A stretch of 64,000 nt of DNA from the NCBI GenBank assembly GCA_965221445.1, contig CBDCSF010000013.1, forward strand, positions 1,984,001 through 2,048,000, read 5' to 3'. The notes beneath the pieces are model-generated. The model ran no database searches and was not told where the DNA came from. It was given only the letters and a program-made list of their open reading frames with translations. Below are positions 25,138 to 33,727 of the stretch, piece after piece. Position numbers and translations under genes: made by a program. Source of the DNA: MPNP01 sp965221445 (GTDB taxonomy: Bacteria > Pseudomonadota > Alphaproteobacteria > Rhodobacterales > Rhodobacteraceae). Position 1 is the first letter of the stretch. Each line of letters opens with the position of its first letter.

Positions 25138-26388
25138 CTATCTCTCCTTTATCTTGACTGTAGAGTTATACCAGTTCATTATGGCCGAAATACTTAAGGA
25201 AATACTCAGGAAAACCAGCATCAATAGTAGGATGGTTTCCAGTTCCCGGCCTGTCTGGTTAAGTGTAATACCGCCCAACGTACCCGTGATATCCATATAT
25301 CCGACGGAAATAGCTAGGGAGGAGTTTTTTGTCAGGTTCAAAAATTGTGAAATCAGGGGTGGAATAATAACCCTCAAGGCTTGGGGCAAAATAATAAGGT
25401 TCATGGTTGGACCGGGTCTTAAGCCCAGCGAATAAGCTGCTTCTGTCTGACCCTTTGAAATTGCCATAATCCCGGCCCTGACAATCTCCGCAATAAAAGC
25501 TGAGGTATAGCAGGATAAAGCCAGCCATAAGGCGATCAATGAGTTTCTTAGATAAATGCCACCTTGGAAATTAAATCCCTTTAGTTCCGGGAGCCCAAGA
25601 TAGAATCCAAGTACATAAAGCAGTACAATGGGTGGTAAAACAATGACGGCTACCCGGTAGGGCCATACCAAAGGCCGACGCCCGGTTTCCCGCTGGGAAG
25701 CATCAGCCCTTTTTTTGAGAAATCCCGATACTAGAAAACCTGCAAAAAGAACTATGAGGAAAGCCACGAAATCAAGGCTTACCTCGACAACTCCAAAAAT
25801 ACTTATGTCCCCCAGACCATTATTGAAAAGAGGTTCAGGGAGATAAGTCCCCCTGTTGGTCATGGCGACTGTATCCCAGAGGAGTAATGAAGATTCAGGG
25901 TTCTCACCCCGGAAACTTGCTGGCCTAGGAAAGGTTTCAATCAAAATGGCCATGAAAAAAACGATCCAGAGTAAAACCGGGACATTGCGGAACATTTCTA
26001 CCCAACAAGTCATTATTTTTGCAACAATCCAATTCTTGGAAAGTCTCAATATTCCGATTATTATTCCCAAAACCGTGGCGGTAATGCACCCTAAAACGGC
26101 AACGATCAAGGTATTGATCAGTCCTACAAATGCAGCCCTCAAGTGGGTTGACCGGGAATCATATTCAATAAGTTTCTGGTTGATATCATAACTAGCTGGT
26201 TCGAACAAAAACCAGAGTTCTACCCCCTTTCCCAATGTGGCCAAGTTTTGGATAGTATTGCTGATTAACCAAGACACCAGCAACATGAAACAGACTAGAG
26301 CAAAAATTTGGATGGTCATGGATCTGTACCGGGTATCGTACAGTAGCATGCCTAGGGTAAAGGTCTTTTTTGGAGGTACTTCAGCCAC
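25138..26388 (-). CDS. aapQ: General L-amino acid ABC transporter permease
   Basis: Partner permease of 416 residues. It has the AapQ arrangement: a short N-terminus (FTLGMLLYDTRYRSM), a first helix, a periplasmic insertion, then the permease core with ETFPRP, CYTSAFIAEIVRAGI and TEAAYSLGLRPGPTM followed by LPQALRVIIPPL and NLTKNSSLAISVGYMD. These last motifs are the loop contacting AapP. It is separated from aapJ by 117 bases that contain a terminator-like hairpin, so the level of AapQMP is probably set below that of the receptor. Confidence 0.93.
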   Translation of the reverse strand: MAEVPPKKTFTLGMLLYDTRYRSMTIQIFALVCFMLLVSWLISNTIQNLATLGKGVELWFLFEPASYDINQKLIEYDSRSTHLRAAFVGLINTLIVAVLGCITATVLGIIIGILRLSKNWIVAKIMTCWVEMFRNVPVLLWIVFFMAILIETFPRPASFRGENPESSLLLWDTVAMTNRGTYLPEPLFNNGLGDISIFGVVEVSLDFVAFLIVLFAGFLVSGFLKKRADASQRETGRRPLVWPYRVAVIVLPPIVLLYVLGFYLGLPELKGFNFQGGIYLRNSLIALWLALSCYTSAFIAEIVRAGIMAISKGQTEAAYSLGLRPGPTMNLIILPQALRVIIPPLISQFLNLTKNSSLAISVGYMDITGTLGGITLNQTGRELETILLLMLVFLSISLSISAIMNWYNSTVKIKER

Positions 26389-26409
26389 GTCAGATCTTTA
26401 TTAATTTGT

Positions 26410-26442
26410 AAAAAAACCGTGTGTGCAACACACACGGTTTTT
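26410..26442 (-). terminator. Attenuator/terminator hairpin between aapJ and aapQ
   Basis: A perfect 9-bp stem CCGTGTGTG/CACACACGG (26417-26425 with 26429-26437) with a three-base loop is flanked by five further A-T pairs. On the minus strand it ends in a run of seven U (26416-26410), a textbook intrinsic terminator. Because it lies inside the operon, it likely allows partial read-through and a shorter abundant aapJ message. Confidence 0.85.
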
Positions 26443-26505
26443 GTTTCTTATAGAAATTGTTGGAAATTGCAAGTACAACTAACCAACAATTAAATCGCTT
26501 GACAA

Positions 26506-27522
26506 TTAACGATACGGAGGTGCGTAAATCAAACCACCATTGGTCCAAAGATCATTAACACCACGAGCAAGGCCGATTGGTGTATCAGGACCGATGTTGT
26601 TATCGAAAATTTCTCCGAAGTTGCCAACCTGTTCAATGGCGTTTACAGCCCAGTCATTAGGCAATCCGACCATATCGGCGTAAGCACCTTCAGTACCCAG
26701 CAGACGGTTGATTTCCGGATCATTGGTAGGCGCACTTGCCATTTCACGGACATTTTCGGAAGTAATTCCTTTTTCCTCAGCAATAATCAGAGCATTAAGA
26801 ACCCATCTTCCAATATCTGCCCACTGATCATCACCATGCCTTACGAGAGGTCCAAGAGGTTCCTTGGAAATAACCTCAGGAAGGACAACGTAGTCGTCTG
26901 GATTACCAGAAGCTGCTCTTGTTGAAGCCAAACCGGATCGGTCAGTTGTATAGGCATCACAAGCTTGGGAAAAGAACTGTTCCTGAGCTTCCGCATTGGT
27001 TTCGATTGGTACGGGCTCGTAGCTCATACCATGTACACGGAAGAAATCGGCAAGGTTCAACTCTGTGGTGGTACCTGTTTGAATACAAACGCTGGCACCA
27101 TCAAGCTCTGTTGCGGATGATACACCGAGGTCTGCTCGAACCATAAATCCTTGGCCATCGTAGAAGTTGATTCCCAAGAATGTTTGCTTGAGATCGGTAT
27201 CTCTTGAATATGTCCAAGTGGTGTTTCTGGCTAGTACATCAAACTCGCCTGAAGCAAGTGCCGTGAATCTGTTCTTTGTTGAAACAGGGTTATACTTGAC
27301 AGCATCGCTGTCACCAAAAATTGCAGCAGCCAGTGCACGACAATAATCTACGTCAAAACCCGACCATACACCTTGGTCATCTGGGCTGGCAAAACCGGGT
27401 AAACCAGTTGATACACCGCATTCGAGATGTCCTCTGGCCATGACGTCATCCAGGGTGGCTGAGTAAGCAGAACCTGATATAAATGCAGCTGTTATAGCGA
27501 CAATAATAAACTTTAATTTCAT
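26506..27522 (-). CDS. aapJ: General L-amino acid-binding periplasmic protein
   Basis: Receptor of the Aap importer, about 338 residues. It starts MKLKFIIVAITAAF, a Sec signal peptide with likely cleavage after SAYSA. The mature protein has DVMARGHLECGVSTGLPGF, DVDYCRALAAAIFGD and RNTTWTYSRDTDL, all typical of AapJ/BztA. ATG 27522 is the right start: GAGGG lies upstream and the signal peptide starts there; an open frame reaches 27666 but adds no signal. The first gene of the operon is followed by an intrinsic-terminator-like hairpin. It should bind a wide range of L-amino acids. Confidence 0.94.
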   Translation of the reverse strand: MKLKFIIVAITAAFISGSAYSATLDDVMARGHLECGVSTGLPGFASPDDQGVWSGFDVDYCRALAAAIFGDSDAVKYNPVSTKNRFTALASGEFDVLARNTTWTYSRDTDLKQTFLGINFYDGQGFMVRADLGVSSATELDGASVCIQTGTTTELNLADFFRVHGMSYEPVPIETNAEAQEQFFSQACDAYTTDRSGLASTRAASGNPDDYVVLPEVISKEPLGPLVRHGDDQWADIGRWVLNALIIAEEKGITSENVREMASAPTNDPEINRLLGTEGAYADMVGLPNDWAVNAIEQVGNFGEIFDNNIGPDTPIGLARGVNDLWTNGGLIYAPPYR

Positions 27523-27867
27523 TAGATTTCCCTCTATTGGATTAAACTTAGAAGAAGGTACAGGATAAGACAAGGTCGCCATATATTGCAACAAAAATCT
27601 TTTCCTCAGTGTACTTTTCCAAAACTTCCAAGGAAATTTAGAACACAGTTTTGAAAAGTAAACCAATAACTATTCAATAATCCTTTTCTACTGCATATTT
27701 ACAGAAATTTTCCTGATAGTCTGCTTGTAGGTTTTAATTTCAAACAAGGTTTTAATCTGTTGTGAATGGGTTTTATCCCAGGAATTCACCAAAAATTATT
27801 AATTGACAAACATCCTCTTCAAAACACCCGAAATTCACTTTATAAGACCTACACAGATACTGGTCTC
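27523..27867. promoter_or_regulatory. Divergent intergenic region between aapJ and the AEC transporter
   Basis: This 345-base, AT-rich region separates two divergent genes and must carry both promoters. No gene is supported; frames running in from either side have no family resemblance and no ribosome site. I could not define a specific operator. Confidence 0.45.
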
Positions 27868-28800
27868 ATGATAGAAATATTTAACAGCATACTCCCCTTT
27901 TTTATCGTTGTCGCTTGCGGTTATGGATCGGCGAAGATAGATTTTTTATCAGCTGATGCCATTGCAAGCATTACGAAATTCGTCTTCTACATTGCACTGC
28001 CCTGTATGCTATTTCGGTTCTCTTCCGGAATTTCCATAGGCGAAATGTACGACCATGAATTTTTTTGGGCATATATTTGTGCAACCTTCGGAGTGTATCT
28101 TTTTACTTTTGGGCAAGCATTAGTCAGAGGAATCGGCAGTGCAGAGGCTGCAGTTGAAGCTCAAAGTGCTTCCATAGGGAATGTGGGTTTTCTCGGTATT
28201 CCAATGTTGGTAGTTCTCATAGGAGAGGAGGCTGTTGGACCAATTATTTTCTACTTGGCACTGGATTTAATAATTTTTGGCACCCTGATTGTCATGACCA
28301 TCAAGATTTCCCAAGAGGGGAGGTTAACACACGAATCCTTGGTTAATGTTATAAGGGGGGTTATTGGCAATCCAATGGTCCTGGCGATTTCACTTGGATT
28401 GATTTGGGGGGAGTTCAATTTACCAATACCAGGTCCCGTTGAGGAATGCTATATCCTCCTGAGTGGTGCTGCAACTCCTTGTGCTCTTTTTGTCATCGGC
28501 GCCTCTCTTGCTGATAAATCGGCAGAAAAATATGTGGTTGCCGGAGGGCTTTCGGTACTAAAACTCGTCGTACATCCCCTTTTGATGGCCTTTTTTGCCC
28601 TGATGGTTTTCAAGGTTGATTCTTTTTCTGCCGGAATTATGATTATGGCTGCCGCCATGCCAACGGCTGGCAATATCTACATTTTGGCTCAACATTATGG
28701 TGTGGCACCGAAAAGGGTATCAGCAACAATTTTGATTTCAACAGCGGTTAGCGTTATCACTTTATCAATAGTCATTGCCATGATAATCGGTGGGAACTGA
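27868..28800 (+). CDS. AEC (auxin efflux carrier)-family transporter
   Basis: Inner-membrane transporter of about 310 residues with about ten hydrophobic segments in two halves. N-terminal FFIVVACGYGSAK and the glycine-rich GFLGIPMLVVL are in the first half; VIGASLADK and MAAAMPTAGNIYILAQHY in the second half are typical AEC motifs around the helix breaks. Family members move organic acids (malonate, malate) and related compounds; the substrate here is unknown. I chose ATG 27868 (MIEIFNSILPFF) because it begins at the first helix; a frame open back to 27766 adds an unlikely hydrophilic leader. fghA follows after 27 bases on the same strand. Confidence 0.85.
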   Translation: MIEIFNSILPFFIVVACGYGSAKIDFLSADAIASITKFVFYIALPCMLFRFSSGISIGEMYDHEFFWAYICATFGVYLFTFGQALVRGIGSAEAAVEAQSASIGNVGFLGIPMLVVLIGEEAVGPIIFYLALDLIIFGTLIVMTIKISQEGRLTHESLVNVIRGVIGNPMVLAISLGLIWGEFNLPIPGPVEECYILLSGAATPCALFVIGASLADKSAEKYVVAGGLSVLKLVVHPLLMAFFALMVFKVDSFSAGIMIMAAAMPTAGNIYILAQHYGVAPKRVSATILISTAVSVITLSIVIAMIIGGN

Positions 28801-28827
28801 TTTCAACCGCAGAAAGGTAAGTAGAAA

Positions 28828-29664
28828 ATGGAAACCGTTAGCATGAACAAGTGTTTTGGTGGGACACAAGGGGTATATAAACACTACTCCGAAGCTTGTA
28901 AGTGTAACATGACCTTTGGTTTGTTTTTGCCTTCAGAAGAGAAGGCCGGTTCATTTCCAGTTCTGTGGTACTTGTCGGGTCTAACCTGTACTCATGAGAA
29001 TGCCATGACCAAGGCTGGAGCCCAACAAAGGGCAGCCCAGCTAGGGATTGCCCTGGTTTTCCCAGATACTTCACCAAGGGGCGATAATATTCCCGATCAC
29101 ACTGATTATGATTTGGGCCAAGGGGCAGGATTTTATGTTGATGCTACGCAAGAACCATGGAAAAAGAATTTTCAGATGTGGAGCTACATAAGTCAAGAGC
29201 TACAGGAGATAGTGACATCAAATTTTCCTGTGGACAACAATGCCCAAGGAATCACTGGCCATTCCATGGGAGGACATGGTGCTTTAACGCTTGCATTTAC
29301 CTATCCTGAAACTTATCGATCTGTTTCAGCCTTCTCACCTATAGTAAATCCAACCCAATCAGAATGGGGACAAAAACAGTTTGTTGCCTATTTCGGAGAA
29401 AATTCCAAACTACCGGAACAACACGATGCAACTAAATTGCTTGACCGAAGAAGGTACCCTGGTAAAATTCTCATTGACCAAGGTACCAAGGACAATTTTT
29501 TGGATTTATTACGACCCCACGAATTGGTTTCTGTAATGGAAAGAACCGGTCAGATAGGTACGATAAACATGAGAGATGGTTATGACCATAGCTATTATTT
29601 CGTAGCCTCATTTATCAAAGATCATATAGATCATCATTATCACAATTTATGTGATGGTGATTGA
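28828..29664 (+). CDS. fghA: S-formylglutathione hydrolase
   Basis: Cytoplasmic esterase D-type alpha/beta hydrolase of 278 residues that hydrolyses S-formylglutathione to formate and glutathione, the last step of glutathione-dependent formaldehyde oxidation. Family motifs are present in order: LSGLTCTHENAMTKAGAQ (the conserved oxyanion/SGLTC segment), ALVFPDTSPRG, nucleophile elbow GHSMGGHGAL, and IDQGTKDNFL (acid) then GYDHSYYF (histidine). AAAGG lies ten bases before ATG 28828. It probably shares a transcript with the AEC transporter. No adjacent formaldehyde dehydrogenase is seen. DUF3445 and MetE-like genes elsewhere in the window may also feed one-carbon metabolism. Confidence 0.93.
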   Translation: METVSMNKCFGGTQGVYKHYSEACKCNMTFGLFLPSEEKAGSFPVLWYLSGLTCTHENAMTKAGAQQRAAQLGIALVFPDTSPRGDNIPDHTDYDLGQGAGFYVDATQEPWKKNFQMWSYISQELQEIVTSNFPVDNNAQGITGHSMGGHGALTLAFTYPETYRSVSAFSPIVNPTQSEWGQKQFVAYFGENSKLPEQHDATKLLDRRRYPGKILIDQGTKDNFLDLLRPHELVSVMERTGQIGTINMRDGYDHSYYFVASFIKDHIDHHYHNLCDGD

Positions 29665-29667
29665 CCA

Positions 29668-30816
29668 TCAGGCTGATTCGCCATCAACAACGGTATCAAA
29701 TAACTCGCGGTTGGGAAATCCGTCAGGAATCCATCCCCGAGACTTTTGAAAATGCTGGATGCTTTGTATGGTTCGGGGACCGAGAAGCCCATCAATGCCG
29801 CCGGTATCATATCCTTTGCCTATCAAGCCTTCCTGAACCATTTTCAGTTCGTTAGGTGTCAATAAATTGTCAATGGAGGGCCACTCGGAAACAAGTTTTT
29901 TTCTACCCGACAAAAGGTTCATGAGATAACCCACTGCCAAGGCATAAAATTTTGACGGATTATAGTCCAGAATTGTTTTGAAATTATCAAATAGAGCAAA
30001 TTTAGGACCATCCTTACCTGTTGGGGTGATAATTTCCGCTACTAAATCAGGAGACAATTCTTCGTGCACAAAATCTATTCCATAAGACATCCAGAATGCC
30101 ACAGTTTTCCCCCGTCCAGAATTGGCCATCAAGAAATCAAACCTATCAGGTAACAATATTTCGGACATGACAGGTGCGTTTGCCTTCCAATTGTGCTTGT
30201 TTAGATAATTGGCCGTTGATGCCAAAGCATCAAGGGGATCACCTTCCCAAATATCGATTTTCTTCCTGTCACGGACATCGATTCCAAATTCCAGATAGGT
30301 GGACGGCATGAATTGGGTATGCCCCATGGCTCCCGCCCAGGATCCCTTGAACAAATCAGGATGAACTACATCCGAGTTAAGAATTACTAAGGCCGAGAGT
30401 AAATTGTGTTCAAAAAAGTTCTGTCTGGAGACTTTGTTTGCTGCAAGGGTAGCCAATGCATCCAGAACGAAATGGCTGCCTCGGGTTTCACCATATCGTG
30501 TTTCAATTCCCCATATGGCTGTCAGAACCTCCTGATCAACGGATAACCCAAAGTCCCATATGGTCCTGTATGTTTTTTCTTCCACAAGGAGTTTTTCCAA
30601 ACCCGTCCTTAATTGGTCATCCGAAACCAAGATTTTGAAGTACTTCTCAAGAGAAAATTTTTCCTCGGGCTGGTTGTTGGTTTTCTTCCAGACTTCTTCA
30701 TCAAATTGGACTGATTCCAAGTAACAGCTTACTTGTCGTTCAGATAGAAACTCTCGCTTGCGATAGGTAAAGTCTCCCAGCCACTCATCAAATTTGGAAG
30801 CAGGACCGGAAGGCAT
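29668..30816 (-). CDS. MltB-family lytic murein transglycosylase, no signal peptide seen
   Basis: A 382-residue peptidoglycan lytic transglycosylase of the SLT_2 family, with a C-terminal peptidoglycan-binding domain (about residues 322-378, GYDTGGIDGLLGPRT). The catalytic glutamate is E105 in IWGIETRYGE; SWAGAMGHTQFMPSTY and NYLNKHNWK also match. These enzymes act on periplasmic murein, but no export signal appears: the protein starts MPSGPASKFDEWL, already at the mature domain. A stop codon lies four codons before this ATG and only 38 bases separate it from the upstream gene. Either a signal was lost, a frameshift hides it, or export occurs in another way. It is convergent with fghA (three-base gap). 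Confidence 0.85.
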   Translation of the reverse strand: MPSGPASKFDEWLGDFTYRKREFLSERQVSCYLESVQFDEEVWKKTNNQPEEKFSLEKYFKILVSDDQLRTGLEKLLVEEKTYRTIWDFGLSVDQEVLTAIWGIETRYGETRGSHFVLDALATLAANKVSRQNFFEHNLLSALVILNSDVVHPDLFKGSWAGAMGHTQFMPSTYLEFGIDVRDRKKIDIWEGDPLDALASTANYLNKHNWKANAPVMSEILLPDRFDFLMANSGRGKTVAFWMSYGIDFVHEELSPDLVAEIITPTGKDGPKFALFDNFKTILDYNPSKFYALAVGYLMNLLSGRKKLVSEWPSIDNLLTPNELKMVQEGLIGKGYDTGGIDGLLGPRTIQSIQHFQKSRGWIPDGFPNRELFDTVVDGESA

Positions 30817-30854
30817 GTTTGGTGATCAAAATGACCAGTGAAGGAATTCTCGTA

Positions 30855-31151
30855 TCAATTGGCTTTATGGGATTCCTGGAAATTCCTTTGCTGTTCAGCA
30901 GTTGCCTCTTTTTGATAAAGCCTTTTCCACTCGTCAAATGGCATCCCGTAAACTATCTCCCTTGATTCATTTTTTTCAAAAACGATACCTTTTTCGGAAG
31001 CGGCTTCTGCGTACCACCTAGATAGGCAATTGCGACAAAAACCGGCAAGATTCATCATATCTATGTTCTGAACATCTGTTCTGTTTCTAAGATGATCAAC
31101 AAGTCGCCGGTAAACAGCGGACTCTATCTCTATTTGTGTTTTTACATCCAT
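30855..31151 (-). CDS. DUF1244 family small protein
   Basis: A 98-residue cytoplasmic protein of the DUF1244 family found in Proteobacteria, function unknown. The hallmark segment is NLAGFCRNCLSRWY (about residues 54-67), with two cysteines that may bind metal, followed by YGMPFDEWK. It lies 38 bases upstream of the MltB-like gene on the same strand, so the two may be cotranscribed, and 296 bases downstream of pheS. Confidence 0.88.
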   Translation of the reverse strand: MDVKTQIEIESAVYRRLVDHLRNRTDVQNIDMMNLAGFCRNCLSRWYAEAASEKGIVFEKNESREIVYGMPFDEWKRLYQKEATAEQQRNFQESHKAN

Positions 31152-31365
31152 GGTTACACCGAGTCTTAAATTAATTTGTTTGCATCGCTTGCGAATTATT
31201 CCTTAATCATACCACAAAATGGCTATCTGAAAACCCTATTGCTTCAAGTCAAGGAGTTTCAATATTAATCCGAATATTGGTTTGTTGATACGGTAAATTA
31301 GACTGTTTTATGTTGACCATGATGAAATAATGCAAAAATATGTTTGGGTGTGTGTATTACCAAAA

Positions 31366-31402
31366 CGGGATACTTGCCAGGAAACCTGTCCAGAATATCC
31401 CG
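31366..31402 (-). terminator. Stem-loop downstream of pheS
   Basis: CGGGATA (31366-31372) pairs with TATCCCG (31396-31402), and inside it CAGG (31378-31381) pairs with CCTG (31385-31388) around an AAA loop. It begins about 45 bases after the pheS stop on the minus strand. There is no clear U tract, so it may be an mRNA 3'-end or regulatory hairpin. The rest of 31152-31447 holds no gene, and in particular no pheT. Confidence 0.4.
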
Positions 31403-31447
31403 AGGAAATACGTTCTCAATACTGAACTCCAGTGGCTTGAGATTCGA

Positions 31448-32935
31448 TTAAAGACTCAATCCACTGTGAAGTGAGGGGACGTCAACGGGTAAAAATCCGT
31501 AATGACGAAGCCAACGTATATCGGATTCAAAAAACGACCGTAAATCAGGAATACCATATTTCAGCATGGCAATACGGTCCAATCCCATACCAAAGGCAAA
31601 ACCCTGATATTGATCCTTATCCACACCACAAGCTGTTAAAACATTTGGATGAACCATCCCGCACCCCAGAATTTCCAACCAATCATCACCTTCACCGATT
31701 TTTAACAGATCTCTTTCCCATGAACAACGGATATCCACCTCAGCGGAAGGTTCAGTGAAGGGAAAATGTGAGGCACGAAACCTTAATTCCACATTGTCTA
31801 CTTCAAAGAAAGTTCGACAAAACTCTTCCAAAGTCCATTTGAGGTGGGCCATGTTTAAATTTTTATCTATGGCCAAACCTTCAATCTGGTGGAACATGGG
31901 GGTATGTGTCTGATCGTAGTCACATCTGTAAACCCTGCCTGGAGCGATAATCCTTATCGGCACACCCTGTTTGGTCATGGATCTGATCTGAACTGGAGAG
32001 GTATGTGTTCTTAAAACATTGGGATTTTTCTCAGTTTTGGAGTCCCCCCGGATAAAAAAGGTATCATGTTCCTGCCTAGCAGGATGCTCCGGCGGGATGT
32101 TCAGGGCATCAAAGTTGTACCAGTCGGTTTCAATTTGGGGACCTTCTGCGTAACTGAATCCCATTTCTGAAAAAATTGCAACAGCCTGATCAATTGTTTG
32201 GCTAACCGGATGGATTGATCCTTGCTGCCGAGATCTTCCGGGAAGAGTTACATCAAGCCATTCATTTTCTATTCGCTCTTCCTCTTCTTTTTCGACCAAT
32301 TCCTGCATTCGCTCAGAATTCATAAGAGTAATCTGTGTTTTAAGATCATTCAGCAAAGGAGCAATCTGTTTTCGCTCTGCCAAGTCAATTGTACCCAGTT
32401 TTCGAAACAAGGAGGTCAATTCCCCTTTTTTTCCAAGGTAATAAATACGGATCTTTTCAACTTCATTTTTTGTGGATATCTGTTGTAATATATTTTTATA
32501 GTTGGTTGCAAATTGTGTAATGGCCTCATTCAACTCATTATTTTTCTCTACGATTCCCTTATGTAACGAGGCAAAATTTTCAGAAAATTGATTTACCGTC
32601 TCATGCAACTCTATTTGTCTATCCCGGATTGCCTGATTTGCCTTTTTAATGGTATTGGAAGCGCCAGAAGTAGCCTCCCTTAAAATTCTATTTCTTTCAA
32701 CAATTGTTTGATTTAAATCAGCAAGGGTTTTAGAGAATTGATTTACCGTCTCTTGTGGCTCTGTTTGTTTATCCCGAACTTTCTGATTTGCTTCTTTAAT
32801 GGTATTGGAAGTGCCAGAAGCAGCTTCCTTCAATTTCTTGTTTCTAACCCGAGTTGCTTGACTTGCCCCTGACAGAGCATTTGAAAGTCTAGCTACAATC
32901 TCTTGTAAATCGTTTTTTTCATTCGAATTTGACAT
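31448..32935 (-). CDS. pheS: Phenylalanyl-tRNA synthetase alpha subunit with N-terminal repeats
   Basis: Catalytic subunit of PheRS, 495 residues against a usual 330-360. The enzyme proper is normal: IYYLGKKGELTSLFRKLG near 164-181, motif around GSIHPVSQTI, ALNIPPEHPARQEHDTF, motif 2 RTHTSPVQIRSM, FHQIEGLAID, and the motif 3 region GFAFGMGLDRIAMLKYG. The first 161 residues are unusual: three 50-residue units (12-61, 62-111, 112-161) rich in Asn, Gln, Glu and Lys and likely coiled coil, the third passing into the standard N-terminal tRNA-binding helices. The repeat follows the same 150-base period at DNA level. It follows rplT (34 bases) in the rpmI-rplT-pheS order. The usual downstream partner pheT is absent here. 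Confidence 0.95.
   Translation of the reverse strand: MSNSNEKNDLQEIVARLSNALSGASQATRVRNKKLKEAASGTSNTIKEANQKVRDKQTEPQETVNQFSKTLADLNQTIVERNRILREATSGASNTIKKANQAIRDRQIELHETVNQFSENFASLHKGIVEKNNELNEAITQFATNYKNILQQISTKNEVEKIRIYYLGKKGELTSLFRKLGTIDLAERKQIAPLLNDLKTQITLMNSERMQELVEKEEEERIENEWLDVTLPGRSRQQGSIHPVSQTIDQAVAIFSEMGFSYAEGPQIETDWYNFDALNIPPEHPARQEHDTFFIRGDSKTEKNPNVLRTHTSPVQIRSMTKQGVPIRIIAPGRVYRCDYDQTHTPMFHQIEGLAIDKNLNMAHLKWTLEEFCRTFFEVDNVELRFRASHFPFTEPSAEVDIRCSWERDLLKIGEGDDWLEILGCGMVHPNVLTACGVDKDQYQGFAFGMGLDRIAMLKYGIPDLRSFFESDIRWLRHYGFLPVDVPSLHSGLSL
32453..32902 (-). repeat. Three-unit 150-bp tandem repeat within pheS
   Basis: Encodes residues 12-161 of PheS. Units start at E12 (EIVARLS), E62 (ETVNQFS) and E112 (ETVNQFS). 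Units 1 and 2 match best in their second half (SGxSNTIK-AN); units 2 and 3 match best in their first half. The phrase ATTTACCGTCTC occurs at 32591 and 32741 on the plus strand and AATGGTATTGGAAG at 32648 and 32798, exactly 150 bases apart each time. Confidence 0.9.
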
Positions 32936-32969
32936 AACAGGTAAATGCTAAAAAACACACCAGTAGAAT

Positions 32970-33332
32970 CTATTTCAGGGCTGCCTTGGATTTTTCCACT
33001 ATAGTCCTGAAGGCATCCGGCTCGGTCACAGCAAGATGTGCCAGAACCTTTCGATCAAGGGTAATATGGGCTTCCTTCAGACCATGGACAAACCTGGAAT
33101 AGGTCAGTGATGGATCAACTTCCCTAACCGCTGCATTGATCCTTTGAATCCAAAGGGCTCTGAAATTACGCTTGCGAACCTTTCGATCTCTGGTAGCATA
33201 TTGCTGAGCCTTGTCCAATGCCAAACGGGCTGCTCGGTAAGTATTTTTCCTCCGACCATAATAACCTTTGGTTGCATCGGTTACTTTTTTGTGTCGGGCG
33301 TGTGTAACCTTCCCGCTTTTTACTCGTGCCAT
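32970..33332 (-). CDS. rplT: 50S ribosomal protein L20
   Basis: A 120-residue basic protein that binds 23S rRNA early in 50S assembly and can repress its own operon. The N-terminus (MARVKSGKVTHARHKKV) and the RVKSG...GYYGRRKNTYRAAR, RDRKVRKRNFRALWIQRINAA series are typical; the sequence is full length. It lies 12 bases after rpmI and 34 before pheS. Confidence 0.97.
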   Translation of the reverse strand: MARVKSGKVTHARHKKVTDATKGYYGRRKNTYRAARLALDKAQQYATRDRKVRKRNFRALWIQRINAAVREVDPSLTYSRFVHGLKEAHITLDRKVLAHLAVTEPDAFRTIVEKSKAALK

Positions 33333-33344
33333 TGATTTTGATCC

Positions 33345-33545
33345 CTACCGAGAGTAAGGCATGAAAGCCTTAACAATTTTTTCATCTTGAGCGGAAAGGG
33401 TTGTTGTTCCCCGCGCATTTCTAATAAACTTGTTTGATCGCTTGATCATCCCGTGCCGCTTACCTGCCTGCTGAACCTTAATACGTCCGTTGGCGGTAAC
33501 TTTGAATCTTTTCTTAGCACTAGACTTTGTCTTCATTTTGGGCAT
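33345..33545 (-). CDS. rpmI: 50S ribosomal protein L35
   Basis: A 66-residue basic protein starting MPKMKTKSSAKKRFKVTANG and ending AFMPYSR, with the usual KRHGMIKRSNKFIRNARG core. An upstream in-frame ATG at 33587 would add fourteen residues not seen in L35, so ATG 33545 is the start. It opens the rpmI-rplT-pheS series. infC is not next to it; the next gene upstream is argG. Confidence 0.95.
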   Translation of the reverse strand: MPKMKTKSSAKKRFKVTANGRIKVQQAGKRHGMIKRSNKFIRNARGTTTLSAQDEKIVKAFMPYSR

Positions 33546-33727
33546 TTCAAACTCCTTGAGTCGAGAAAATGACACGGTACCCGGCATGCCTCAATCGGCC
33601 GGCACCATGAGAAGGTTATCAGATAGGGGTTTTCAGTCGAATATCAATAATCGTGAAGGTCTACCATCAAAAAAATCCAAATGTGATTGCGTAATCCGCA
33701 TGTTTATAGTTAAGAAGCCAAAGTCAT

